From Deltaproteobacteria bacterium IMCC39146 (GTDB lineage Bacteria > Desulfobacterota > Desulfuromonadia > Desulfuromonadales > BM103), in contig JARUHP010000008.1 in assembly GCA_030005635.1 (NCBI GenBank), positions 104,306 to 168,305 on the forward strand: DNA of 64,000 nt. The letters are read 5' to 3'. Shown here in pieces: positions 1 through 10,388 of the stretch. Each line of letters starts with the position of its first letter. Within the stretch, counting starts at the first letter, position 1. Both the position numbers and the translations under genes were made by a program. Under the pieces are notes generated by a model, which was not told the DNA's origin, ran no database searches, and saw only the letters and a list, made by a program, of their open reading frames with translations.

Positions 1-804
1 TCGTTGCTTTCTGCTGGTAAAAAGTTACTGTCCGATCTGGACCTTGAGGCTCTTGTTCTGACTCGAAGTGAAGAGGGGATGACTGTACTTTCGGCTGCCG
101 GTGAATTCACTTTGCCGACGGTTGCCCGTGAAGTCTACGATGTCTCCGGCGCGGGAGATACGGTCCTGTCCCTCTTTGGCCTGGGGCTGGCACAAAAGCT
201 GTCGCTTGAGTACTCCGCAGAGCTTGCCAATCTTGGCGCCGGTATCGTTGTTGGTAAAGTTGGTACTTCCACGGTGAGTGCTCAGGAACTTCTCTCTGCA
301 GTAGGGCTACAGAATGCCAATATGGATCAGAAAATCACCTCTGCACCCTTACTGAAAAATATTCTGGCAGGCGAACGGCTGCGGGGCCGGAAAGTTGTTT
401 TTACCAACGGCTGTTTCGATCTTCTGCACGTCGGCCATGTCAAATATCTGCAAGCCGCAAGGCAACTTGGGGATCTTTTGGTTTTGGGACTGAATTCAGA
501 TGATTCGATCAAAAGATTGAAGGGACCGAGTCGTCCGCTCATTGGCGAGGAGGAAAGGGCGCATATTCTGGCGGCACTCAACTGTATCGATTATGTGGTT
601 GTTTTTGATGAAGATACCCCCCTAGAGCTGATTACTACATTGAAGCCTGATGTTCTGGTCAAAGGGGGCGATTATACCCCGGATGGGGTGGTCGGACGGG
701 ATCTCGTCGAGAGCTATGGTGGTCGGGTGGAGTTGATCCGTTTTGTCGATGGCAAGTCAACGACCAATATCATCAACAAGATTCTCGAATCTTATCAGAG
801 CTAG
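1..804 (+). CDS. hldE: Bifunctional heptose kinase/adenylyltransferase HldE, 3' part
   Basis: The gene is cut by the left window edge, so the reading frame is open from base 1. The first ~100 residues are the end of a PfkB/ribokinase-type kinase domain, with the DVSGAGDT anion-hole/catalytic motif. After a linker comes a nucleotidyltransferase domain with [13 protein letters not shown] (HxGH-type motif) and KGGDY near the end. In this family the kinase makes D-glycero-beta-D-manno-heptose 1,7-bisphosphate and the transferase makes ADP-heptose for the LPS inner core. The next gene, gmhB, supplies the intermediate phosphatase step, which supports the assignment. It is probably cytoplasmic. Confidence 0.95.
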   Translation, partial: SLLSAGKKLLSDLDLEALVLTRSEEGMTVLSAAGEFTLPTVAREVYDVSGAGDTVLSLFGLGLAQKLSLEYSAELANLGAGIVVGKVGTSTVSAQELLSAVGLQNANMDQKITSAPLLKNILAGERLRGRKVVFTNGCFDLLHVGHVKYLQAARQLGDLLVLGLNSDDSIKRLKGPSRPLIGEEERAHILAALNCIDYVVVFDEDTPLELITTLKPDVLVKGGDYTPDGVVGRDLVESYGGRVELIRFVDGKSTTNIINKILESYQS

Positions 805-812
805 CCTCCCTC

Positions 813-1388
813 ATGATAAAGAACGCATTGCGCCCGGCCGTATTCCTTGATCGAGATGGCACCATTAATCTTGAGAAAGACTATCTCTACAAAACAGAAG
901 ATTTTGAATTTGTTCCCGGTGCAGCGGAAGCGATTCATGCTCTTAAAGAGGCAGGGTACCTGGTTGTCGTTGTTACGAACCAGTCGGGGGTTGCACGAGG
1001 CTACTTTACCATGGCCGATGTTCTGCATTTGCATGAACATATCCAGAGCGCCTTGAATAAATTCAATACAGCCATCGATGCATTTTATATTTGCCCACAT
1101 CACCCTGAAAGAGGCTTAGGAGATTTTCTCCAGAACTGTGACTGTCGCAAAGGGCAACCCGGGATGTTGCTTCAGGCTGCGCGTGACTGTAATATTGATC
1201 TTTCCAGCTCTTACATGGTCGGAGACAAGCTTGCTGATATTGAGGCTGGAGAGAGTGCAGGTTGTACTTCTATCATGGTTTTGACCGGTTATGGTCAGAC
1301 CGATGCAAAGAAATTAACAAAGCAGCGCGCCTTGGTTTGTGATGACCTGACTGAAGCCGTTGCGTATATTCTAAATGAAAAAGACTGA
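813..1388 (+). CDS. gmhB: D-glycero-beta-D-manno-heptose 1,7-bisphosphate 7-phosphatase
   Basis: This 191-residue HAD-superfamily phosphatase has the catalytic motif FLDRDGT (DxD, residues ~11-17) and motif II VVTNQSG. It has the Cys/His zinc-loop residues typical of GmhB (CPHHP ... CDCRKG) and the late acidic motif [12 protein letters not shown]. The length matches the family. It removes the C7 phosphate between the two HldE steps of ADP-heptose synthesis. It starts 8 bp after hldE, with no strong Shine-Dalgarno, so translation may be coupled. Its 3' end comes close to or overlaps the annotated start region of rfbB. Confidence 0.95.
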   Translation: MIKNALRPAVFLDRDGTINLEKDYLYKTEDFEFVPGAAEAIHALKEAGYLVVVVTNQSGVARGYFTMADVLHLHEHIQSALNKFNTAIDAFYICPHHPERGLGDFLQNCDCRKGQPGMLLQAARDCNIDLSSSYMVGDKLADIEAGESAGCTSIMVLTGYGQTDAKKLTKQRALVCDDLTEAVAYILNEKD

Positions 1389-1413
1389 GACTTTAGTCTT
1401 CAGGAGTATCTTT

Positions 1414-2484
1414 TTGAAAAATATTCTCGTAACTGGCGGATGCGGCTTTATCGGCTCTAATTTTGTGCGCCTGGTTCTTGAGCAGCTTCCGGACAGTCGT
1501 ATTATCAACCTCGACAAGCTGACCTATGCCGGGAATCTAGAGAATCTGGCTGATATAGAAGACAATGATCGTTACAAATTTGTGCGTGGTGATATCTGCG
1601 ACGGTGAATTGATTTTCAATCTGTTTGTACAAGAGCAGATCGATACGGTAGTTCATTTCGCTGCAGAATCTCATGTCGACCGCAGCATCGAGGGTCCGTC
1701 AGAATTTATCCAGACCAATATCCTCGGAACGTTCGCTTTGCTCGAAGCCGCCCGCAAGTTCTGGTTGTCCAGCCCCCGGCCCCCAGTCCCCAACCCACGT
1801 TTTCTACATGTATCAACGGATGAAGTTTATGGTTCGCTGGGTGACACGGGTCTGTTTTCCGAGACGACTCCCTACGATCCCCGCTCTCCCTATTCGGCTA
1901 GCAAGGCATCCTCAGATCATTTAGTAAGCGCTTACCACCATACCTACGGTCTGCCGACTCTGATGACCAACTGTTCCAATAATTATGGGCCGTATCACTT
2001 TCCTGAAAAGCTGATTCCCTTGATCATCAATAACGCCCTGAACGGCAAGGATCTGCCGGTTTACGGCGATGGCAAGAACGTGCGCGACTGGTTGTATGTC
2101 GTCGATCATTGCACGGCTATCTTGCGGGTTCTGCAAAAGGGCCGGGTAGGAGAGACCTACAATGTTGGTGGCAACAGTGAAATGCAGAATATTGAAGTCG
2201 TGCAAACGGTTTGCGACATCCTTGACGAAAAAGTTGAACCGCTGGCCAATGGCCAAACCCGGCGCTCATTGATCAAGTTTGTTAAGGATCGTGCTGGTCA
2301 TGACCGTCGTTATGCGATTGATGCGACCAAGCTTAAGCAGGAACTTGGCTGGCAACCCTCTGTCACTTTCGAAGACGGCATCCGCATGACCATCGATTGG
2401 TATTTGAAAAATGAGGAATGGATGTCCGGAGTGCTGGACGGTTCCTACCAGGATTATTATTCCAGTATGTATGATGCTCGTTAA
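1414..2484 (+). CDS. rfbB: dTDP-glucose 4,6-dehydratase
   Basis: This extended SDR enzyme makes dTDP-4-keto-6-deoxyglucose, the second step to dTDP-L-rhamnose. It has the Rossmann motif [16 protein letters not shown] and the catalytic YSASK. I choose the TTG at 1414 because an AGGAG box at 1402-1406 is well spaced and the protein then begins directly with the beta strand before GGCGFIG. An ATG at 1375 would add 13 unconserved residues. The result is 356 residues, normal for the family. The surface loop before [12 protein letters not shown] is encoded by four imperfect heptanucleotide repeats (1769-1796), giving a Pro-rich stretch not typical of RfbB. Confidence 0.95.
   Translation: MKNILVTGGCGFIGSNFVRLVLEQLPDSRIINLDKLTYAGNLENLADIEDNDRYKFVRGDICDGELIFNLFVQEQIDTVVHFAAESHVDRSIEGPSEFIQTNILGTFALLEAARKFWLSSPRPPVPNPRFLHVSTDEVYGSLGDTGLFSETTPYDPRSPYSASKASSDHLVSAYHHTYGLPTLMTNCSNNYGPYHFPEKLIPLIINNALNGKDLPVYGDGKNVRDWLYVVDHCTAILRVLQKGRVGETYNVGGNSEMQNIEVVQTVCDILDEKVEPLANGQTRRSLIKFVKDRAGHDRRYAIDATKLKQELGWQPSVTFEDGIRMTIDWYLKNEEWMSGVLDGSYQDYYSSMYDAR
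1769..1796 (+). repeat. Heptanucleotide array inside rfbB
   Basis: Four imperfect 7-nt units, ccagccc-ccggccc-ccagtcc-ccaaccc, lie in frame and encode a Pro-rich loop. The same unit type occurs at the start of gmk. The reading frame is kept here because 28 nt sits in an otherwise balanced loop, but a single-unit change would shift the frame. Confidence 0.85.
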
Positions 2485-3397
2485 TTCTTCCTCACGTGAG
2501 TTGAAGGTTGCCTTGATTGGTGCCAACGGCATGCTGGCGCAGATGGTCAGGGAGCGCGCTCCGCAAGGCTGCTCTCTACATCTTTTTGATCTGCCGGAAT
2601 TCGACCTGGCTGATCATGATGAGGTTCATGAGATGCTGACCAAGCTGGTCCCTGATGTCATTATCAACTGTGCTGCATATACCAACGTCGATGGAGCCGA
2701 AACTGAACAGGCTCTGGCGATGGAGATCAACGGCGCTGCCGTCGGATATTTGTCGAAGGCTGCTCTCGCCGTTGACGCGACATTGGTCCATATCTCTACT
2801 GATTATGTTTTTGATGGCAAGAAAGTTGGTGCCTATTCCGAGGCGGACGAGACCTGTCCGGTGTCGGTTTACGGAGTCTCAAAACTTTCAGGAGAGCAGG
2901 CTCTCGTCAATACTGGTTTAAAAAAGTACTTCATCCTTAGGACCAGCTGGCTCTATGGACCTGGTGGCAGCAACTTCGTTGAAACGATATTGCGCCTGGC
3001 TGCCGATCGAGACGAGCTGCGGATCATCCACGACCAGATTGGCAGTCCGACCTATACCGGTGATTTGGCTGACGCAATTTTCAGTCTCCTTTCCATAGAA
3101 GCTTCCCCCCAGTCAACGGCTCCTGATCCCCACGGTGTTTACCATTTCGCCAATGAAGGGAGTTGCAGTTGGTACGAATTTGCCTGCGCAATCGTTGAGG
3201 AGGGACGCAGCCAAAAGCTACCAATCAAGGTGCGGGAAATCTATCCGATTAATACAAGCGAATACCCCTTGCCGGCAACTCGTCCGGCCAACTCGGTTTT
3301 CGATAAGACAAAATACAAGGCGCTGACCGGGCAAGAAGTTCCGCTTTGGCGTGACAGTTTACATACTTATTTTTGCGGACGTGAAAAAAGCAATTAA
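2471..3397 (+). CDS. rfbD: dTDP-4-dehydrorhamnose reductase
   Basis: This NADPH-dependent SDR-like reductase catalyses the last step to dTDP-L-rhamnose. It has the nucleotide-binding [10 protein letters not shown] near the N-terminus, [10 protein letters not shown], and the YGVSKLSGE catalytic Tyr/Lys motif. The chosen ATG at 2471 overlaps the end of rfbB by 14 nt, and in-frame ATG 2474 or TTG 2501 are alternatives. The open frame continues upstream to 2411, but those residues are only an rfbB shadow. The 308-residue product is slightly long for RfbD. It is translated with rfbB and rfbA as one operon. Confidence 0.94.
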   Translation: MMLVNSSSRELKVALIGANGMLAQMVRERAPQGCSLHLFDLPEFDLADHDEVHEMLTKLVPDVIINCAAYTNVDGAETEQALAMEINGAAVGYLSKAALAVDATLVHISTDYVFDGKKVGAYSEADETCPVSVYGVSKLSGEQALVNTGLKKYFILRTSWLYGPGGSNFVETILRLAADRDELRIIHDQIGSPTYTGDLADAIFSLLSIEASPQSTAPDPHGVYHFANEGSCSWYEFACAIVEEGRSQKLPIKVREIYPINTSEYPLPATRPANSVFDKTKYKALTGQEVPLWRDSLHTYFCGREKSN

Positions 3398-3408
3398 GGA
3401 GTCTTAAA

Positions 3409-4290
<882 letters not shown>

Positions 4291-4427
4291 GGAAATAAAA
4301 GTTCAACTTAAGTGTAAACGTTAATTTATTCATTGTGTTTTGGGAAGAAATGCCATGAGTCTACTGAGTGTTTTAATTGTCGCGCGCTTGATTGATATTC
4401 ACTGCTTACAAAGAGGTTTTTGGTAGG

Positions 4428-5156
4428 ATGCAATATGAAACAAAAAAACGATCTATTCTGAAAGCGATTTCCTGGCGAACCTGGGCGACCATGACCACGG
4501 CGGTTCTGGTCTTTGTCTTTACCGGCAAATTTGCGCTGGCGATCACCATCGGTCTGCTGGAAGTTTTTGCCAAAATGGCACTCTACTTCTTTCACGAGCG
4601 GCTCTGGCAGAAGATTGGTTATGGCAAGAAGGAAATCCCCTCTTTTGTGCTCTGGTTTACCGGCTTGCCGGCATCGGGTAAGAAAGAACTGGCGGATCGC
4701 GTCTATCAACAGTTGAAGGCCGACAAGCTCAAGGTCGAACGTCTTGACAGCCATGACGTGCGACCGCTCTTCCCTGAGACCGGGTTTAGCCCGGAAGAGG
4801 TCAATCGTCACGTCAAGAGAGCCGGCCACCTCTGTGCCATGCTGGAGAAGAACGGTGTGATCGTGGTGGCTTCGTTTGTCTCTCCTTATGTTAAAAGTCG
4901 TATTTTTGCTCGTGGTGTGGCGACCAATTTTGTTGAAGTTTATATGCGCTCGACTGTTGAAGCCTGTGAAAGGCGCGACGCGAAGGGCCATTATGCCAAG
5001 GCCAGGGCTGGTGAATATCAGAATTTCCCGGGCGTTGATGTCGATTATGATGTCCCTGAGAATCCCGAAATCACGATTGATGTCGATTTGGTTTCGGTCG
5101 ATGACGCTGTGAAGCAGATTACGACCTATTTGCGGTCGAATATCTTGAATAGCTAA
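4428..5156 (+). CDS. DUF2061 membrane domain fused to APS-kinase-like domain
   Basis: The first ~65 residues match the DUF2061 pattern: KRSILKAISWRTWAT, two hydrophobic segments, and FHERLW. The rest is an adenylylsulfate-kinase (CysC) fold: RLDSHDVRPLF, FVSPYVKSR, and the C-terminal KARAGEYQNFPGVD ... PENPEI block. The P-loop reads GLPASGKK at residues 79-86, so the Ser/Thr that normally follows the P-loop Lys and binds Mg-ATP is Lys. A normal CysC domain is present in CysNC downstream. This protein could be a membrane-tethered APS/PAPS binder or a kinase with altered chemistry. ATG 4428 is preferred over the open frame from 4392 because conservation begins there. Confidence 0.85.
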   Translation: MQYETKKRSILKAISWRTWATMTTAVLVFVFTGKFALAITIGLLEVFAKMALYFFHERLWQKIGYGKKEIPSFVLWFTGLPASGKKELADRVYQQLKADKLKVERLDSHDVRPLFPETGFSPEEVNRHVKRAGHLCAMLEKNGVIVVASFVSPYVKSRIFARGVATNFVEVYMRSTVEACERRDAKGHYAKARAGEYQNFPGVDVDYDVPENPEITIDVDLVSVDDAVKQITTYLRSNILNS

Positions 5157-5168
5157 CAGTTAAAGGCT

Positions 5169-5228
5169 ATACCACAGAGAGCACAGAGAAAGCATAAATC
5201 ATGGCTTCCTCAGTGTGCTCTGTGGCTA
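5169..5228. repeat. Hairpin repeat with CACAGAG units
   Basis: The left arm, ccacagagagcacagag, starts near 5172. It pairs with the right arm, gtgtgctctgtgg, ending near 5225. The same composition and layout recur at 41961-42027, and a GACGCAAAG relative occurs at 33576-33640, 40706-40804 and 40953-41048. It sits in the gap before cysD. Confidence 0.7.
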
Positions 5229-5303
5229 AAGTGAGAGAAGCGAACGAGTGGTGAACGCTTTTCTGTTAGATTCTAATTGCCACTGATAACTAAAGGTTCA
5301 TCT

Positions 5304-6209
5304 ATGAAAATCGAAATGACACATTTACGACAACTCGAAGCTGAGAGCATTCACATCATCCGCGAGGTTGCGGCTGAATTTGAGAATCCTGTCATGCTTT
5401 ATTCTATCGGCAAAGATTCTGCGGTCATGCTTCATCTGGCCAAGAAGGCTTTTTATCCGTCGAAAATTCCTTTTCCTTTGATGCACGTCGATACGACCTG
5501 GAAGTTTCGGGAGATGATTGAGTTTCGCGAAAAAATGCGCAAAGAGTACGACTTTGACCTGCTGGTTTACACCAACCAGGAAGGGGCAAGCCAGGGGATC
5601 AACCCCTTCGACCACGGCAGCGCGCTTTACACCGACATCATGAAGACCGAGGGACTCAAGCAGGGCCTCGATAAGTACAAGTTTGATGCGGCCTTTGGTG
5701 GCGCTCGGCGCGACGAAGAGAAATCACGAGCCAAGGAGCGGATTTTTTCCTTTCGCAGCGAAAATCATCGCTGGGATCCGAAAAGTCAGCGCCCCGAGCT
5801 CTGGAACCTCTATAACGCCAAGGTTAAGCCGGGCGAGAGTATTCGCTCTTTCCCCCTCTCCAACTGGACTGAGCTGGATATCTGGCAGTACATCTACCTC
5901 GAAGAAATTCCCATTGTCCCTCTCTATTACGCCAAGGTGCGTCCGGTTGTAGAGCGCGATGGCATGTTGATTCTGATCGACGATGATCGCATTAAACTGG
6001 CCCCCGGGGAAGAGGCACAGATGAAGTCGGTGCGTTTCCGTACCCTCGGCTGTTACCCGCTCACTGCTGCCGTTGAATCGGACGCTGCAACGCTGCCTGA
6101 GATTATCCAGGAAATGCTTTTGACGCGAACATCGGAACGACAGGGGCGCTTGATTGATCATGACTCTGCGGGATCGATGGAGAAGAAGAAGCAAGAAGGA
6201 TATTTCTGA
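5304..6209 (+). CDS. cysD: Sulfate adenylyltransferase subunit 2 (ATP sulfurylase)
   Basis: This PP-loop ATP pyrophosphatase-family subunit, with GTPase partner CysN, makes APS from sulfate and ATP. The PP-loop [10 protein letters not shown] is at residues ~37-46, and [21 protein letters not shown] is conserved. ATG 5304 follows AAAGG by 7 nt and starts at [12 protein letters not shown]. An upstream TTG at 5277 has no support. The 301-residue length is normal. Its partner cysNC lies downstream but is separated by a repeat tract and a four-helix-bundle gene, so the cysD-cysNC unit has been interrupted. Confidence 0.96.
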   Translation: MKIEMTHLRQLEAESIHIIREVAAEFENPVMLYSIGKDSAVMLHLAKKAFYPSKIPFPLMHVDTTWKFREMIEFREKMRKEYDFDLLVYTNQEGASQGINPFDHGSALYTDIMKTEGLKQGLDKYKFDAAFGGARRDEEKSRAKERIFSFRSENHRWDPKSQRPELWNLYNAKVKPGESIRSFPLSNWTELDIWQYIYLEEIPIVPLYYAKVRPVVERDGMLILIDDDRIKLAPGEEAQMKSVRFRTLGCYPLTAAVESDAATLPEIIQEMLLTRTSERQGRLIDHDSAGSMEKKKQEGYF

Positions 6210-6234
6210 TCAAAGATCAGGAATATCCTTCTTA

Positions 6235-6409
6235 GTTATCAGTGGGCAGTTGTCAGTAGTCAGAAAATTGAAAACTGAAAATTGAAAATTGAAAATTGAA
6301 AATTGAAAATTGAAAATTGAAAATTGAAAACTGAAAACTGAAAACTGAAAACTGAAAACTGAAAACTGAAAACTGAAAACTGAAAACTGAAAACTGAAAA
6401 CTGAAAACT
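6235..6409 (+). repeat. Phased heptanucleotide array, 25 units
   Basis: From 6235 the sequence reads in strict 7-nt steps: gttatca, gtgggca, gttgtca, gtagtca, then gaaaatt/gaaaact units to 6409. The phase never slips although the unit changes. The array ends just before the ribosome-binding site of the four-helix-bundle gene. The first units are reverse complements of the TGATAAC/TGACAAC units found on that gene's other side. Confidence 0.95.
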
Positions 6410-6429
6410 TTATTTCCTAGGAGGGGAAG

Positions 6430-6780
6430 ATGGATTTTGAAAAATTAGAGGTTTGGAAGAGGTCTCGTCATTTGTCGGCGGATATTTACCGCCAGCTGAA
6501 AAACTTACAGGACTATGGTTTCAAGGATCAGATTACCCGTTCGGGATTGTCCGTGCCGAGTAATATTGCTGAAGGCATGGAACGTAATTCTGTTAAGGAG
6601 AAACTTCAATTCCTGAATATTGCAAGGGCTTCATGTGCTGAAATGCGCACGCAAATCCTGATCGGTGGTGACATCAATTATATTCCAGAACCTGTTGCTA
6701 AAAAATGGCTCAATGAAGCACGTGAACTTTCAGCAATGTTGTCTGGTTTGATTAAGTCGGTTCGTCGAACTGATAGCTGA
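6430..6780 (+). CDS. Four-helix bundle protein (S23/IVS family)
   Basis: This 116-residue protein has the family hallmarks: LEVWKRSRHLSADIY at the N-terminus, then GFKDQITRSGLSVPSNIAEGM, and a C-terminal helix of LNEARELSAMLSGLI. The family was first seen in intervening sequences of 23S rRNA genes and is structurally related to the Avd accessory protein of diversity-generating retroelements. Its cellular role is unknown. An AGGAGG-like box lies just upstream of the ATG. Heptanucleotide arrays flank the gene, and its stop codon and last residues (RRTDS) are inside the right one. It splits cysD from cysNC, so it looks like an inserted cassette. Confidence 0.9.
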   Translation: MDFEKLEVWKRSRHLSADIYRQLKNLQDYGFKDQITRSGLSVPSNIAEGMERNSVKEKLQFLNIARASCAEMRTQILIGGDINYIPEPVAKKWLNEARELSAMLSGLIKSVRRTDS

Positions 6781-6798
6781 TAACTGACAACTGCTAAC
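6771..6798 (+). repeat. Short heptanucleotide array at the 3' end of the four-helix gene
   Basis: Four units, tgatagc-tgataac-tgacaac-tgctaac, include the stop codon (6778-6780) of the four-helix-bundle gene. They are roughly inverted relative to the first four units of the left array (6235-6262). Confidence 0.8.
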
Positions 6799-6824
6799 TA
6801 GTAAATCAAAATCGGAGATTTCGC

Positions 6825-8708
6825 ATGGCCCATCAATCTGATCTGATAGCTGAAGATATAGCCGCATACCTGAAAACCCAGGAACAAAAGCAGATATTGC
6901 GTTTCATTACATGCGGTAGCGTGGATGATGGCAAGAGCACTCTGATAGGACGGCTCCTCTGGGATTCCAAGATGGTTTTTGAAGACCAATTGGCCGCTCT
7001 CGAGGTCGACAGCAAAAAAGTCGGCACCCAGGGTGAAGAGATCGACTACGCTCTGCTACTCGATGGTCTGCAGGCTGAACGCGAGCAGGGCATCACCATT
7101 GATGTTGCCTATCGTTATTTTTCCACAGACAAGCGCAAGTTCATCGTTGCCGATACGCCGGGACATGAACAATATACCCGCAACATGGTCACCGGTGCTT
7201 CAACAGCTGAAGTGGCGATCATCCTGATCGATGCGCGTAAAGGCGTGTTGACCCAATCCCGTCGCCACAGCTATCTAACCTCGCTGGTCGGCATCCGCAA
7301 AATTGTGCTGGCGATCAATAAGATGGACCTGGTTGATTACGCAGAAGACCGCTATCAAGAAATCATCGCAGAATATAAAGAATTTGCCGCAGAGCTCGGT
7401 TTCGAAGAGATCTGCTGTATCCCGATCTCGGCCTTGAAGGGCGACAACATCATCAAGGCCAGTGAGCGCACGCCCTGGTATCAAGGGCCGACCTTGATGC
7501 ATCATCTGGAACATGTCGAGATCACCGATAACGCTTTGAGCAAGCCGTTCCGCATGCGTGTGCAGTGGGTTAACCGGCCCAACCTCGATTTTCGTGGTTT
7601 CTCCGGCACCATTGCTTCCGGTATCGTCAAACCGGGTGATACCGTTGTGGTTCCTTCCTCCGGTCAGACCAGCAAGGTGGCCAGAATCGTCACCATGGAT
7701 GGCGACCTCGAAGAAGCGGTGGCCGGCCAGGCTATCACCATCACTCTCGAGGATGAGATCGATATCAGCCGTGGCGATATGCTTTGTTGCCCCGAGAAGC
7801 GCCCTTCTTTCGCTGATCAGTTCGAAGCTCACGTCGTCTGGATGCACGAAGACGCTCTGCTGCCGGGCCGTAGTTACCTGATCAAGGCCGGTTCCGCCAC
7901 TGCTCCAGCCCAGGTCAGTGCCCTCAAACACAAGGTCAACGTCAATACCTTGCAGCGTGAACCTGGCAAGACTCTCGAACTCAATGAAGTCGGTATCTGC
8001 AACATCAGTTTGACCAAACCGATCTCTTTTGATCCCTACCAGGAGAATCGTTCCACCGGTAACTTTATCCTCATCGACCGCTTTACCAACGCCACGGTCG
8101 GCGCCGGGATGATCGATTTCGCGCTGCGCCGTGCGACAAATATCCACTGGCAGTCGATCGATATCAACAAGCAGAGCCGCGCCGAGATGAACGACCAGCA
8201 ACCAAAAGTGCTTTGGTTTACCGGTCTCTCAGGCGCCGGTAAGTCAACTATCGCCAACCTTGTTGAAAAGAAACTGCACAGCCTCGGCAAGCGGACTTAT
8301 CTGCTCGATGGTGACAATGTCCGCCACGGCCTCAACCGCGATCTCGGTTTTACTGATGCTGATCGTGTTGAAAATATCCGGCGTATCGCTGAAACCGCCA
8401 GGCTGTTCGTCGATGCCGGGATGATTGTTCTTACTTCTTTCATTTCGCCTTTCAAGAGTGAACGGAGACTGGCGCGCGAACTGCTGGAGGAAGGTGAGTT
8501 TGTCGAGATCTTCGTCAATACCCCGCTTGAGATCTGCGAAGTACGTGATCCGAAAGGCTTGTACAAAAAAGCCAGGGCAGGGGAGTTGCCAAACTTCACC
8601 GGTATCGATTCCGATTATGAGCCGCCTGAGAACCCGGAAATAGAGGTTGAAGCCGGTACACGATCGGCTGATGATATAGCAGAAGAAATTGTTGCGAAAA
8701 TAATCTAA
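6825..8708 (+). CDS. cysNC: Bifunctional sulfate adenylyltransferase subunit 1 / APS kinase
   Basis: This 627-residue fusion has an N-terminal translation-factor-like GTPase (CysN) and a C-terminal APS kinase (CysC). The GTPase shows [27 protein letters not shown] and NKMDLV. The kinase begins near residue 455 with an intact P-loop, GLSGAGKST, followed by [19 protein letters not shown] and [14 protein letters not shown]. With CysD it makes APS and then PAPS. No CysH is in the window, while CysQ follows. That suits PAPS use for sulfotransfer as well as assimilation. This domain is the intact counterpart of the altered APS-kinase domain at 4428-5156. Confidence 0.97.
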   Translation: MAHQSDLIAEDIAAYLKTQEQKQILRFITCGSVDDGKSTLIGRLLWDSKMVFEDQLAALEVDSKKVGTQGEEIDYALLLDGLQAEREQGITIDVAYRYFSTDKRKFIVADTPGHEQYTRNMVTGASTAEVAIILIDARKGVLTQSRRHSYLTSLVGIRKIVLAINKMDLVDYAEDRYQEIIAEYKEFAAELGFEEICCIPISALKGDNIIKASERTPWYQGPTLMHHLEHVEITDNALSKPFRMRVQWVNRPNLDFRGFSGTIASGIVKPGDTVVVPSSGQTSKVARIVTMDGDLEEAVAGQAITITLEDEIDISRGDMLCCPEKRPSFADQFEAHVVWMHEDALLPGRSYLIKAGSATAPAQVSALKHKVNVNTLQREPGKTLELNEVGICNISLTKPISFDPYQENRSTGNFILIDRFTNATVGAGMIDFALRRATNIHWQSIDINKQSRAEMNDQQPKVLWFTGLSGAGKSTIANLVEKKLHSLGKRTYLLDGDNVRHGLNRDLGFTDADRVENIRRIAETARLFVDAGMIVLTSFISPFKSERRLARELLEEGEFVEIFVNTPLEICEVRDPKGLYKKARAGELPNFTGIDSDYEPPENPEIEVEAGTRSADDIAEEIVAKII

Positions 8709-8933
8709 GGCGCATCCGCGGATTGCAAGAAGATAAAAATATTTAACCGCCGATTTAATCTGAAGCTTAAAGTCTTTTATTGGCCGCAGATATAATCTGA
8801 TAAGGTCTGATGGTTAGAACCAAAAGCTAAACGGCCTGAACTTGCCCTTATCAGAATTTATCCGACCTTATCTGCGGCTAAAAACGATTCGCTTTAAAAC
8901 TCCCCTGCGTCCTTTTCAGGGAAAGGTTCTATT
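8709..8933. repeat. Intergenic hairpin repeat between cysNC and cysQ
   Basis: The arms lie near 8781-8811 (gccgcagatataatctgat) and 8846-8880 (whose reverse complement begins gccgcagataaggtcgga). They form an imperfect long hairpin. No gene is visible. This is probably a REP-like intergenic repeat, but I see only one copy in this window. Confidence 0.55.
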
Positions 8934-9692
8934 TTGAATATTGATATGGACATTGTTTGTGAAATCGCTAAAGACGCCGGCCAGGCCATCCTTTCCGTCT
9001 ACGATGGTGAAATAGAAGTCGAAATGAAAGACGACAAGTCACCTTTAACCGCCGCCGATAAGGCCTCACACGAAGTGATTTTCGCAGGTTTGCAGAAGCA
9101 TTTTCCCGACATTCCTATCCTTTCAGAAGAGGGAGCTGATATTCCCTACGAAGAACGTAAGAATTGGTCGTGTTTCTGGTGTGTCGATCCTCTTGATGGC
9201 ACTAAGGAGTTCATCAAACGCAACGGCGAGTTTACTGTTAATATTGCTTTGATTGAAGAGGGGCGACCGGTTGCTGGTGTTGTTTATGTCCCCGTCCAGG
9301 ACAAGATCTATTTCGGTCTCTCCGGAACCGGATGCTGGATGTCGGAGGCTGGCAAAGAAGCGTCTCAGATTAGGGTGCGAGCAGCAGATCTAGAGGCTGG
9401 TTTAACGGTGGTGATGAGTCGTTCACATCCATCTCCAGATCTCGAGGCTTATCTGAAAGACCTCAAGGTCGCTGAGGCGATGCCAGTGGGTAGCTCTCTT
9501 AAACTTTGTGTGGTAGCAGAAGGTCTTGCTGATCTCTATCCGCGCCTGGGGCCGACTATGGAGTGGGATACGGCTGCAGGCCATGCTGTTGTTGAGGCTG
9601 CTGGTGGAACGGTTGAACAACCTGATGGTGCGGCCCTTGCTTATAATAAACAGAATCTTCTCAATCCCTATTTCATCGTCTCAGGAAGGTGA
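8934..9692 (+). CDS. cysQ: 3'(2'),5'-bisphosphate nucleotidase
   Basis: This 252-residue Mg-dependent phosphatase of the inositol-monophosphatase fold hydrolyses PAP to AMP, removing the by-product of PAPS use. It has ILSEEGADIPY, the metal-binding WCVDPLDGTKEF and the late EWDTAAGHAVVEAAGG motif. The TTG start is preferred because an AGGGAAAGG box ends 7 nt before it, while the ATG at 8946 is too far from that box. Its place after cysNC points to active PAPS turnover. Confidence 0.94.
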   Translation: MNIDMDIVCEIAKDAGQAILSVYDGEIEVEMKDDKSPLTAADKASHEVIFAGLQKHFPDIPILSEEGADIPYEERKNWSCFWCVDPLDGTKEFIKRNGEFTVNIALIEEGRPVAGVVYVPVQDKIYFGLSGTGCWMSEAGKEASQIRVRAADLEAGLTVVMSRSHPSPDLEAYLKDLKVAEAMPVGSSLKLCVVAEGLADLYPRLGPTMEWDTAAGHAVVEAAGGTVEQPDGAALAYNKQNLLNPYFIVSGR

Positions 9693-9808
9693 ACCAACGG
9701 TTGATTGATTTCACCGATAAAACCGTTCAAATCTCTTATCTAGAGATAATCTAATACGACGAATGGGCCTTGCGCACATTCGGAAAATAGAAGAGGAGAT
9801 GTGCCATT

Positions 9809-10363
9809 ATGGCCATTGAGGTAATTCAGACTGATCTATCAGAAGTCTTTCTGATTAAACCACGGGTGTTTGAAGACGCGCGTGGTTTTTTCTATGAGTC
9901 ATTCAATCAGCGTGATTGGCTCGAGGCGACCGGGATCAACTGCGATTTCGTGCAAGACAATCATTCCCGCTCTACAAAGGGGGTACTGAGAGGGTTGCAT
10001 TATCAGCTGCCACCGGCCGCACAGGGAAAACTCGTCATGGTCCTTTTCGGAGAGATCTATGATGTAGCCGTAGATATCCGCAAAGGCTCGCCGAACTTCG
10101 GCAAGTGGGTTGCGCAAGAGTTGTCGGCGGATAACAAACTGCAGATGTGGGTTCCGCCAGGTTTTGCACATGGTTTCCTGGTGCTCTCCGAGACGGCAGA
10201 GATCCTCTATAAGACAACCGACTACTATTCCTCTGTTGCTGAGCGTAGCATTATGTGGAGCGATCCAGCTCTGTCGATCGAATGGCCGCTTCAGGGAAAG
10301 CCAATCGTGTCTGCCAAAGATGATGCTGCCACTTGCTTTGCAGAGGCAGATTGCTTCGCCTGA
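9809..10363 (+). CDS. rfbC: dTDP-4-dehydrorhamnose 3,5-epimerase
   Basis: This 184-residue cupin-fold epimerase has FEDARGFFYESFNQRDW, the catalytic-region motif VQDNHSRSTKGVLRGLHYQ and VPPGFAHGFLVLSE. It converts dTDP-4-keto-6-deoxyglucose to the rhamno form, completing the pathway with rfbB, rfbD and rfbA. The ATG follows a GAGGAG box. It lies away from the other rfb genes, with the sulfate-activation genes in between. Confidence 0.97.
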   Translation: MAIEVIQTDLSEVFLIKPRVFEDARGFFYESFNQRDWLEATGINCDFVQDNHSRSTKGVLRGLHYQLPPAAQGKLVMVLFGEIYDVAVDIRKGSPNFGKWVAQELSADNKLQMWVPPGFAHGFLVLSETAEILYKTTDYYSSVAERSIMWSDPALSIEWPLQGKPIVSAKDDAATCFAEADCFA

Positions 10364-10388
10364 CCATACTTCCCAGAGAGACAGATCC

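Noticed and set aside
6235..6409. CRISPR array
   Set aside because: The 7-nt period without unique spacers is a tandem array, not direct repeats with spacers.
8778..8885. Riboswitch before cysQ
   Set aside because: The region is an imperfect hairpin of repeat type, and no known riboswitch core was recognised.
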